From Actinomadura logoneensis (GTDB lineage Bacteria; Actinomycetota; Actinomycetes; Streptosporangiales; Streptosporangiaceae), in NCBI RefSeq assembly GCF_003428695.1, contig NZ_QURH01000146.1:1-38588 (forward strand): a DNA stretch of 38,588 nucleotides, read 5' to 3'. The notes beneath the pieces are model-generated. The model did not search any database. It saw nothing but the letters and a program-made list of their open reading frames with translations, and was not told where the DNA came from. The translations under genes and the position numbers were made by a program. This document shows positions 32,607-38,588 of the stretch, piece after piece; position 1 is the stretch's first letter; the number at the start of each line of letters is the position of its first letter.

Positions 32607-32754
32607 CGCGAGTCCTTCGAGCAGGTCAGCATCGCGAGTCCTTCGAGCAGGTCAGCACCGCGAGTCCTTCGGGCCCGTCAGCATCGCGAGTCCATCGACG
32701 CGGGTCAGCATGCAAGGTCCTTTGGGCGGGTCAGCATCGCGAGTCGTCCGGGAC
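32598..32754. repeat. Six-copy tandem repeat from the lipoprotein stop codon to the next gene's start (26-bp period)
   Basis: Units start at 32598, 32624, 32650, 32676, 32703 and 32729; core GGTCAGCATCGCGAGTCC. The 32729 unit contains the minus-strand stop of the lipoprotein gene; the 32598 unit contains the assigned GTG start of the next gene, so the array fills the whole gap between the pair. Confidence 0.9.
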
Positions 32755-33267
32755 GATCAGCTCCGAGACCTTCCACGTGCCGCCGGTGCGGGTGAGGGTG
32801 GCGTACGCGAGGTAGCGGCGCGGGGCGGGAGCGGTCCCGACGCGCCTGCCGGTGTCGCGGCGGTAGGTGTAGGGGCCCGCTGTCAGCACGCAGTCGATGA
32901 TCCGCGCGCTGTCCGGTCGGAGGGCGGCCACACGCGGATTCGGGACGGCGTGGCCGCGCTGGACGACCCCGGCGCGCCGGTCGGCGGCGATCCCGTCCTT
33001 GATGCGCGCGGCCACCGCGCCGGTCGCGACGTCCGTGACCTGCGACGCGTCCCCGAGCGCCAGGGCGCGCTCGACGACCTGGTGGAAGCGGCGGTACGGC
33101 GTCAGGACGTCCGCCTTCGCGGGCGTGGTGGCGGTCATCCCGGCGGACGGCGCGGGAAAGACGTCTCCTGGAGTCAGCGCTCCATGCGCGGCGGCCGTAC
33201 GGGCGGCGGGGCCGCACGCCGTGGCGAGCAGGCACGGGATCAGCGCCGCGGACGCCCTGCCTCTCAT
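32731..33267 (-). CDS. Lipoprotein with NTF2-like domain (paralogue of 20709 gene)
   Basis: A 178-residue lipoprotein. The lipobox LLATAC places the lipid cysteine at C18 after a short basic N-terminus (MRGRASAALIP). The mature domain (PYRRFHQVVERALALGDASQ, NPRVAALRPDSARIIDC, DTGRRVG, GTWKVSELIVPDDSRC) parallels the lipoprotein at 20709-21344 in order and landmarks: F-Q helix, NPRV, IDC, TG(K/R)R, WKV and a terminal Cys. Function unknown; probably an envelope protein working with the secreted PKD-like protein encoded next. Its 3' end is the first unit of a six-copy repeat. Upstream context does not include a kinase, unlike the first copy. Confidence 0.75.
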   Translation of the reverse strand: MRGRASAALIPCLLATACGPAARTAAAHGALTPGDVFPAPSAGMTATTPAKADVLTPYRRFHQVVERALALGDASQVTDVATGAVAARIKDGIAADRRAGVVQRGHAVPNPRVAALRPDSARIIDCVLTAGPYTYRRDTGRRVGTAPAPRRYLAYATLTRTGGTWKVSELIVPDDSRC

Positions 33268-33366
33268 CGAGCCCTCCTCACGTGTCGGGCTCGCAGGCTA
33301 ACGACATGATCGGCCGACCCGCGGGACGTCCGTGGAACCTCCCGAAGGGCCGCGCTCGCGGTGGAA

Positions 33367-34089
33367 TCAGCCGGTACGGCCGATGTCGGCGACGACGTTC
33401 AGGCCGAGGAGGAGGTCCAGGTGGATGAACGTCTCCAGCTTCGCGCCCGGCGCGAGGGAGGCGTCGGACGCGATCCGGTCGAGGACGGCCAGCGCCGCCG
33501 GGGTGTCCAGATCGTCCGCCAGAGCCGCCTCCGCCTCGGCGGCCGAGGGACGGTGCATCGGACGGCCGGGGGCGTTCGCCCACTCCGCCACGTCCGCGCG
33601 CCAACCCCGCAGGCGCGCCTCGGCCGCCTCGACGTCCGCGTGCAGCGGTTCGCGGTAGTGAGCGGAGAGGAACGCCAGGCGCACGGCCAGCGGATCGCCC
33701 TCGAACGAGCCGGACGCCGGAGGCACGACGAGCGTCCACGCGTCCGCCTCGTGCGCGCGCGGGGCAACGTACAGGTCCGCGCGCTCGGGCGCGTCGGGAT
33801 ACAGCGGACCGACCCCGTACTCGGAGAGGTCCCCCCGGACACCCGCGTCCGCACCCCCGCCCGTGTCCGCACCCCCGCCTGCGTCCGCACCCGCACCCGT
33901 GCCCGCGCCCGCGTCGCCGGCCTCGCCCGAGAGCAGGACGCGGCGTCCGCGGCGGTCGGCGAGGCGGCGGAGGAGGTCGGCGACGACCAGGCCGCGAAGG
34001 TCCGTGCCCGCGAGGACGTGGACGCGCAGGACCTCCGCGCGGGGCGGTTCTTCGAGCCGTCCGGTTCGCGGATCATGCAGGCGCAGCAT
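33367..34089 (-). CDS. Degenerate cysteinyl-tRNA-synthetase-like protein
   Basis: A 240-residue protein that follows the CysS/MshC layout: N-terminal LRLHDPRTGRLEEPPRAEV, then the first Rossmann strand and helix (LRVHVLAGTDLRGLVVADLL, RRLADRRGRRVLLS) and a DALR-like helical end (REPLHADVEAAEARLRGWR; DDLDTPAALAVLDRI). All catalytic signatures are gone: no HIGH, no KMSKS, and no cysteine at all, so the zinc site is lost. The protein is half the usual length. A low-complexity Ala/Gly/Asp insert (about residues 60-85) is coded by 18-bp repeats at 33838-33925. It cannot be a working synthetase; a regulatory or binding role is possible. The start at ATG 34089 follows the homology; the ribosome site is weak. 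Confidence 0.68.
   Translation of the reverse strand: MLRLHDPRTGRLEEPPRAEVLRVHVLAGTDLRGLVVADLLRRLADRRGRRVLLSGEAGDAGAGTGAGADAGGGADTGGGADAGVRGDLSEYGVGPLYPDAPERADLYVAPRAHEADAWTLVVPPASGSFEGDPLAVRLAFLSAHYREPLHADVEAAEARLRGWRADVAEWANAPGRPMHRPSAAEAEAALADDLDTPAALAVLDRIASDASLAPGAKLETFIHLDLLLGLNVVADIGRTG
33838..33925. repeat. Coding minisatellite in the CysS-like gene
   Basis: CACCCCCGCCYGYGTCCG-type units of about 18 bases, then 6-base CACCCG units, encode the (A/T)-(D/G)-A-G-G-G low-complexity insert. Confidence 0.7.
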
Positions 34090-34198
34090 GTCTCGGAGCC
34101 TAGGCGATCCCGGCCCGCTCCCCCCGAACCGACGCCCACCGACGGCACGCGGCACGCGGCGCGCGGGCGCGCGGGCGTGCGAGGAGGACCGGGGCGGG

Positions 34199-34975
34199 CT
34201 AGGGGAGCGTGGTCGAGCCGTCCGGCTTGCGGACGGCGGCGAAGCGCAGGCGCACGTAGTCGGCGACCCAGCCGGACTCGCGGCGCAATGCCGGGGCGGC
34301 CAGCTCGTTCACCCGCGCGAGCAGCGGCTCGACCATGTCGGGCGGGACGTCCGCGAGGGTGCTCGGGGCGTAGAGGCGGACCCAGTCGGCCGCGCCGTCC
34401 GGGCACTCGGTCATCCGGGACGGGCGGTCGGCGTGCTCCAGCAGCCGGATCGTGAAGCCCCCGTCCTCCAGTCGCGCCGCGTACTCGGCGGGCGTGGGGA
34501 AGTACCAGGGCAGTTCGGGTTCGCCGAGGCCGAACACGCGCCACGCGGTCTGCATCGCGGCGATCAGCTCGGCGCAGTTCCCGGCGCCGCCGAGCTCGCC
34601 GACGAACCGTCCGCCGGGCCGCAGCGCGGCGTGGACGTGCGCGATCACCGCGTCCGGGTCGCGGGTCATCCAGTGCAGGGCCGCGTTGGAGGCGACCGCG
34701 TCGAACGGCTCGCTGGTGGTGAAGTCGTGGGCGTCGCCGATCGTGAAGGACAGGCCCGGGTTCAGGGCGGACGCCTGCGCGACCATCTCCGGGGCGCCGT
34801 CGATGCCCAGCACCTCGGCTCCGCGTTCGGCGATCTCCACGGTGAGGGCGCCCGTTCCGCAGCCCAGGTCGATGATCTTCTCGCCGGGTTGCGGGTCGAG
34901 CAGGTCGATCAGGGGGGCGCCGTGTGCGGAGACGTACCCGAAGGCTGAGTCGTACGTCGACACGGACCAGTTCAC
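34199..34975 (-). CDS. Class I SAM-dependent methyltransferase (Tam-like)
   Basis: A 258-residue methyltransferase. Motif I is IIDLGCGTG (about 34-42), motif II contains EVLGIDGAPEM, motif III IGDAHDF and motif IV AVASNAALHWM; LRPGGRFVGELGG is the post-IV strand. The order and the LHWM element are close to trans-aconitate 2-methyltransferase (Tam) and related small-molecule enzymes. The start ATG 34975 gives MNWSVSTYDSAFGYVSAHG, the usual N-terminus of this group. No membrane segment. Substrate cannot be told from sequence. It is divergent from the small gene at 35083. Confidence 0.85.
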   Translation of the reverse strand: MNWSVSTYDSAFGYVSAHGAPLIDLLDPQPGEKIIDLGCGTGALTVEIAERGAEVLGIDGAPEMVAQASALNPGLSFTIGDAHDFTTSEPFDAVASNAALHWMTRDPDAVIAHVHAALRPGGRFVGELGGAGNCAELIAAMQTAWRVFGLGEPELPWYFPTPAEYAARLEDGGFTIRLLEHADRPSRMTECPDGAADWVRLYAPSTLADVPPDMVEPLLARVNELAAPALRRESGWVADYVRLRFAAVRKPDGSTTLP

Positions 34976-35082
34976 TGTCGCAATTTATCGGACTTGTCAC
35001 TCCGGCCGGGCGACCGGCCGGGCGCGCGCCACCATATCGTGACGTTGGAGCGTCTCGCGGACGGTACGGGAAGGACGGCGGC

Positions 35083-35442
35083 GTGGAGCGGCATCGGACA
35101 CGGGGAGAGGTCCGGATCGTCGGGGCCGAGCGGCCCGGCGGCCTGGAACTGCGGACGGCGGGCCTGGCCGAACGCGGCATGCCCGAGCTGCGGGTCACCG
35201 GCCTCGCCTGGTACCTCGGCTCCGGCTGGTCGCGGGTGCTCGGCGAGCTGGTGCGGCGGATCGCCGCCGCCGGACCGGACCATCCCGCCACCTTCGCCCT
35301 CGGCGAGGCCGGGGACGTGACGGTCAACCTCGTCCCGGACGGCGACTTCCTCGCCCCGCACCCGCCGCCCGGCGTTCCGCTGAGCGTGGCCGACTGGCGC
35401 CGCGACGTGGTGGAACGCCTCTTCCCGTCCGCCTCGTCCTGA
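35083..35442 (+). CDS. Small hypothetical protein
   Basis: A 119-residue protein, family not recognised. GTG 35083 is preferred because GGAAGGA lies 8 bases upstream; the frame remains open to 34924 with no clear signal. The product mixes short beta strands (RIVGAERPGGLELRTAGLAE; LRVTGLAWYLGS) with one amphipathic helix (WSRVLGELVRRIAAAG) and a C-terminal helix (VADWRRDVVERLFPSA). No catalytic motif, signal or membrane segment. It sits 76 bases before the enoyl-CoA hydratase gene, and could share its transcript. Confidence 0.6.
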   Translation: MERHRTRGEVRIVGAERPGGLELRTAGLAERGMPELRVTGLAWYLGSGWSRVLGELVRRIAAAGPDHPATFALGEAGDVTVNLVPDGDFLAPHPPPGVPLSVADWRRDVVERLFPSASS

Positions 35443-35518
35443 CCCCGGCCCTGCCCGGACGGGTGTGCCGAGTGGCGTTCTAGAATCGGCTTCCACTCTG
35501 CGCGGGAAGGACGGCCGG

Positions 35519-36391
35519 ATGACGTACACCGAGATCCAGTACGAGGTGCGGGACGGGATCGCGACGGTCACGCTCGACCGGCCGCACCGGATGAACGCCT
35601 ACACGTACACGATGCGCGCCGAGATGCTCGACGCGTTCGACCGGATCGACGCCGACGACGACGTCCGGGTGGTCGTCGTGACCGGCGCGGGGCGGGCGTT
35701 CTGCGCGGGCGCGGACCTCGACGCCGGGGGCTCCACCTTCGACAAGGACGCGTCCCAGGACATGTTCGCGGGCGAGGACGACGTCCTGGAGGACGGCACG
35801 CCCAGGGACGGCGGCGGCACGGTCGCGCTGCGCATCGCGCGCTGCCTCAAGCCGGTGATCGGCGCGTTCAACGGCGCGGCGGTCGGCGTCGGGGTGACCG
35901 TGACGCTGCCCATGGACATCCGGCTGGCCAGCGAGAAGGCCAGGTTCGGGTTCGTGTTCGCGCGGCGCGGGATCGTCACCGAGGCCGCCTCGTCCTGGTT
36001 CCTGCCCAGGCTCGTCGGGATCGCGCAGGCGATGGAGTGGGCCGCGACCGGGCGCGTGTTCGACGCCCGGGAGGCGCTCGCGGGCGGGCTGGTCTCCCGC
36101 GTCTACCCGCCGGACGAGCTGCTGCCCGCCGCGTACGCGCTGGCCCGGGAGATCGCCGACAACACCTCGGCGGTCTCGGTGGCGGCGATCCGGCGGCTGA
36201 TGTGGTCGGGGCTGTCCGCGCCGTCCCCGTGGGACTCGCACGTCAACGACTCCCGGCTGATGGCCGCGCTCGGCGCGGCCCCGGACGCGGCCGAGGGCAT
36301 CACCTCCTTCCTGGAGAAGCGCCCGGCCGAGTTCACGATGCGCGTCAGCCGCGACCTGCCCGCCGAGACCCCCGACTGGCCCGTCCGCTGA
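35519..36391 (+). CDS. Enoyl-CoA hydratase/isomerase (crotonase family)
   Basis: A 290-residue crotonase-fold enzyme acting on CoA thioesters in fatty-acid or related acyl-CoA breakdown. Features are ITVTLDRPHR-type N-terminus (IATVTLDRPHRMNAYTYTM), VVVVTGAGRAFCAGADL (first oxyanion strand), PVIGAFNGAAVGVGVTVTL (second oxyanion NH), FARRGIVTEAASSWFLPRL with the Glu used in hydration (IVTEA), and FDAREALAGGLVSRV. All active-site elements of a hydratase are present. GGAAGG 9 bases upstream supports ATG 35519. A loop insert with DKDASQDMFAGEDDV is longer than usual. The downstream region is a 19-bp repeat array starting right after its stop. Confidence 0.9.
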   Translation: MTYTEIQYEVRDGIATVTLDRPHRMNAYTYTMRAEMLDAFDRIDADDDVRVVVVTGAGRAFCAGADLDAGGSTFDKDASQDMFAGEDDVLEDGTPRDGGGTVALRIARCLKPVIGAFNGAAVGVGVTVTLPMDIRLASEKARFGFVFARRGIVTEAASSWFLPRLVGIAQAMEWAATGRVFDAREALAGGLVSRVYPPDELLPAAYALAREIADNTSAVSVAAIRRLMWSGLSAPSPWDSHVNDSRLMAALGAAPDAAEGITSFLEKRPAEFTMRVSRDLPAETPDWPVR

Positions 36392-36506
36392 CCCACGCAG
36401 GGCGCCACCACCCCGCACAGCCGCCACGACCCCGCACAGCCGCCACGACCCCGCGCAGCCGCCACGACCCCGCGCAGCCGCCACGACCCCGCGCAGTCGT
36501 CGCCGA
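36392..36506. repeat. Five-copy 19-bp tandem repeat directly after the hydratase stop
   Basis: Units CCCCGCACAGCCGCCACGA or CCCCGCGCAGCCGCCACGA begin at 36411, 36430, 36449, 36468 and 36487; a diverged 19-base unit (36392-36410) follows the TGA with no gap. No spacers, so not CRISPR. Confidence 0.85.
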
Positions 36507-36757
36507 GGGTCGCGACCGGCTTGTCCACTGACCCCGCGCAGCGGTCCTGGCCGCCGCACGAGCGCCGCACGGTCGGCGGCTGGGAAGCGCTCGGACGGGG
36601 CTTCGGGCCGCTCGGAGGGGGCTCCGGGTCGCTCGGACGCGCGCGGCTCGCTGGGTGTTTTGCCGTTTCTGGACGGGATCCTCGCCGACACGTGATTCGT
36701 TCCCGGGCACGCCTCAGGAGGCGAGTGCGCGATTTACCCGGGGCGGAGGTGTGCGGT
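36507..36757. other. Intergenic interval upstream of the deacetylase
   Basis: About 250 bases. Beyond the 19-bp array I see a three-copy 21-bp repeat (36589-36651, GCTCGGA-GGGGCT-CGGG) and no gene. The stretch must hold the promoter of the deacetylase gene; no clear box was identified. Confidence 0.45.
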
Positions 36758-37534
36758 ATGCGGGTCAAGTCGGTGGCGAAGGGAGCCCTTGCCGGGCTCA
36801 CGATGGCGATGCTCGGGGCCGCGTGCGGCTCCGTCCACTCGGGTCAGCTGAAGCAGCAGGCGGCGGCCGTGAAGAAGCCGGCCGCGGCGCCGAGCCCCGC
36901 GCCGACCACGCCGGCCCCGCGCGCGATCAACTGCGAGCAGGTCAAGTGCGTGGCGCTGACCTTCGACGACGGGCCGGGCCCGTACACCGCGCACCTGCTG
37001 GACGTCCTCCGGGACGCCGGGGCGCGGGCGACGTTCTTCATGCTCGGCGAGAACGTCGGCGCCCACAAGGCCGAGGTGCGGCGGATGGTCCTGGAGGGCC
37101 ACCAGCTCGGCAACCACACGTGGTCGCATCCGCAGCTCACCGGGTTGTCGAACGCCGCCGTCCGGTCGCAGGTGCAGCGGACGGAGAAGGCGATCACCGA
37201 GGCGTCCGGCGGCGTCGCGCCGACGCTGTTCCGGCCGCCGTACGGCGCGACGAACGCGCGGGTCGCCAAGGCGGTCGGGATGCCGCAGATCGTCTGGGAC
37301 GTGGACAGCCTCGACTGGCGCTACCGGGACGTCGCCCGCAACGTCCGGGTCGGGACGCGGCAGCCGAAGAAGGGGAACATCGTGCTGTTCCACGACATCC
37401 ACAAGACGACGGTCGACGCGGTCCCGCGGGTCCTGGCGGGCCTGAAGAAGCGCGGGTTCACCTTCGTCACGGTCGGTGAGCTGACCGCGGGCAGGCAGCT
37501 CGCCGTCGGCCGCCCCTTCCCCGCCTGGTCCTGA
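36758..37534 (+). CDS. Polysaccharide deacetylase lipoprotein (NodB homology)
   Basis: A 258-residue lipoprotein deacetylase. The lipobox LGAAC gives C23; a Lys/Ala/Pro-rich linker (to about residue 58) precedes the catalytic NodB domain. Motifs: ALTFDDGPG (D70, D71), GNHTWSHPQL (zinc His 120 and 124), RPPYGA, VWDVDSLDW and VLFHDIH (His 212). All are present, so the enzyme should remove N-acetyl or O-acetyl groups from peptidoglycan or another wall glycan outside the cell. GGAGG 8 bases before ATG 36758 fixes the start; an open frame upstream (36521) lacks signal features. Confidence 0.93.
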   Translation: MRVKSVAKGALAGLTMAMLGAACGSVHSGQLKQQAAAVKKPAAAPSPAPTTPAPRAINCEQVKCVALTFDDGPGPYTAHLLDVLRDAGARATFFMLGENVGAHKAEVRRMVLEGHQLGNHTWSHPQLTGLSNAAVRSQVQRTEKAITEASGGVAPTLFRPPYGATNARVAKAVGMPQIVWDVDSLDWRYRDVARNVRVGTRQPKKGNIVLFHDIHKTTVDAVPRVLAGLKKRGFTFVTVGELTAGRQLAVGRPFPAWS

Positions 37535-37581
37535 CCCAGGCGGTCCCGACCCCGCCGGGCCGGTCCCGAGCCGGCGAGGCA
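37527..37581. repeat. Weak three-copy repeat at the deacetylase stop
   Basis: GGTCCTGACCCAGGC (37527, containing TGA), GGTCCCGACC (37542) and GGTCCCGAGCC (37562) recur every 15-20 bases. Degenerate, and the weakest of the stop-anchored set. Confidence 0.4.
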
Positions 37582-37630
37582 GGCACTGATCAGGTCTCCC
37601 TCACCACGTGGCCCGCCGTCAGCAGGCCGG

Positions 37631-38588
37631 TCACAGGTCCAGGTCCGGCTTGAGGCGGGACGGCGTCCAGCGGCGGCGCAGGGCGACCGCGCCGACCAGC
37701 AGCGCGAGCGCGGCGGCCAGGTACAGCCCGAGGACTCCGGCGTCGCGCAGCGCGCGGCTCGCCAGGCCGCCGGAGATCGTCGTCCGCAGCGGTTCGACCA
37801 GGTAGGTCATCGGGATGACGGCGTGGATCGCGCGGAACGGCTGCGGCAGCGTCTCCACCGGGTAGAGGCCGCCGCACGACACCAGCTGGGTGATCAGCAG
37901 GACGAGCGCCAGCGCGTCCGCGACCGCACCGAACGCGATCCGCAGGAACTGCACGATCGCGGCGAACGCGGCGACGCCGAGGGCCATCAGGCCGAGCGTC
38001 CCGGCGGTCGAGAGGGGATCGAGGCCGAGGCCGACGTCCAGGACGAGGAACAGCACCAGCGCAGCGACCAGTCCCACGGCGAGCACCGGCAGGAACGCGG
38101 CGAACGCGACCGTCCCGGAGCCGAGGCGCGCGGCCAGCAGCCGTCCCGGGACCGGCCGGAGCAGCAGGAACGCGACGATCCCGAACACCCACAGCCCGAT
38201 CGCGATGAAGAACGGCGCGAGCCCCCGCCCGTACTGGTGGGCGGGATGGGCGTTGGAGCTCCTGACCTCCACTGGGTTCGCGAAGTTCTGCGCCGCGTGG
38301 TGCATGTCGTCGTTCTGGATCACCGGGATCTGGTCGCGCGCCGACGCCAGGCCGGACGCCAGCTTCGCCGCGCCCGTCCTGAGCTGCGCGTTACCGTCGT
38401 CGAGCTGACGGGCTCCGGCGAGGAGCCGCGCGTTGCCGTCGTCCAGCCGGCGGGCGCCCGACAGCAGCTCGCCGGACCCGGCCTGGAGCTGCCGCGCACC
38501 CGCGAGCAGAGGCGTCACGCCCTCGTCGAGGCGCCGCGCGCCGGTCGCGACGGCCGCCGCGCCCCGGTCGAGGGCGCGGAGCCCGGAC
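37631..38588 (-). CDS. YhgE/Pip-like membrane protein, 5' end outside the window
   Basis: The visible 318 codons form the C-terminal part. The frame stays open to the window edge, so the start is not seen (the first visible residues read SGLRALDRGAAAVATGARRL). An extracytoplasmic helical region has tandem 7-to-14-residue repeats (ARQLQAGSGELLSGARRL, ARQLDDGNAQLRTGA), the periplasmic repeats found in YhgE/Pip proteins. Five to six transmembrane segments follow (LAPFFIAIGLWVFGIVAFLL; TVAFAAFLPVLAVGLVAALV; ITQLVSCGGLYPVETLPQ). The C-terminal region matches the ABC-2 transporter permease fold used by this family and its relatives, of uncertain role in export or phage infection. Confidence 0.85.
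   Translation of the reverse strand, partial: SGLRALDRGAAAVATGARRLDEGVTPLLAGARQLQAGSGELLSGARRLDDGNARLLAGARQLDDGNAQLRTGAAKLASGLASARDQIPVIQNDDMHHAAQNFANPVEVRSSNAHPAHQYGRGLAPFFIAIGLWVFGIVAFLLLRPVPGRLLAARLGSGTVAFAAFLPVLAVGLVAALVLFLVLDVGLGLDPLSTAGTLGLMALGVAAFAAIVQFLRIAFGAVADALALVLLITQLVSCGGLYPVETLPQPFRAIHAVIPMTYLVEPLRTTISGGLASRALRDAGVLGLYLAAALALLVGAVALRRRWTPSRLKPDLDL

Noticed and set aside
32598-32754. CRISPR-like 26-bp repeats
   Set aside because: Contiguous units without spacers, derived from a gene end.
36411-36506. CRISPR-like short direct repeats
   Set aside because: The 19-bp units abut with no unique spacers, and no cas genes are nearby; it is a simple tandem repeat.
1-38588. tRNA, rRNA, transposase or integrase genes
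   Set aside because: None was recognised on either strand; no cloverleaf, terminal repeats or recombinase motifs were seen by eye.

Overview
This window is GC-rich chromosome from a filamentous-type actinomycete. The overall gene set suggests the Thermomonosporaceae (Actinomadura-like): strong GC bias at third codon positions, GTG/TTG starts, apparently leaderless genes, many exported proteins with lipoboxes or Ala-rich signal peptides, type VII secretion (ESX-like) proteins, an ECF sigma factor paired with a CU044_5270-type membrane protein, and Hanks kinases. The genus is an inference; nothing seen here proves it. No rRNA, tRNA, insertion sequence or CRISPR array was recognised.

Layout. 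(1) 1-3500: ornithine aminotransferase rocD, divergent from an Lrp/AsnC regulator, then a membrane protein and an RraA-family protein. (2) 3700-8100: a secreted M6 metalloprotease, an MmcQ/YjbR protein, a relic of an alpha/beta hydrolase, a DinB-family protein, and overlapping it a pseudokinase-like membrane gene interrupted by a one-base frameshift. (3) 8100-8760: a gene-poor stretch with a strong 17-bp hairpin. (4) 8764-16443, all minus strand: a type VII secretion accessory/effector operon reading from high to low coordinates: helical WXG-like protein, Gly/Pro-rich WXG protein, mycosin protease, polymorphic effector with a C-terminal RNase A-type (CdiA-CT) toxin, a mosaic low-GC protein, a truncated orphan copy of the same toxin domain, a CdiI-type immunity protein and a WXG100 protein. 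(5) 17133-21344, minus: a signalling operon of two secreted/lipoprotein genes, a PknH-sensor-like lipoprotein, a complete Ser/Thr kinase and a 56-residue membrane protein. (6) 21500-26500: proline iminopeptidase, TetR regulator with a divergent monooxygenase-like gene and paired palindromes, ECF sigma factor with partner, and a secreted protein of unknown function. (7) 26700-33300, minus: alpha/beta hydrolase, NADAR protein, tripeptidyl aminopeptidase, trypsin-like protease, and a second copy of the lipoprotein plus secreted-protein pair seen in region 5. (8) 33300-38588: a degenerate cysteinyl-tRNA-synthetase-like protein, a methyltransferase, a small hypothetical protein, an enoyl-CoA hydratase, a polysaccharide deacetylase lipoprotein and the 3' part of a YhgE/Pip-like membrane gene cut by the window edge.

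Two themes stand out. First, the type VII-linked toxin locus has the mosaic structure of a polymorphic toxin system: one full-length effector, a decapitated duplicate of its toxin domain, and two immunity-type proteins. Second, at least six unrelated genes have short tandem repeats (about 19-46 bp period) whose first unit is the 3' end of the gene itself, usually including the stop codon. This stop-anchored repeat habit recurs across the whole window and I know of no description of it.
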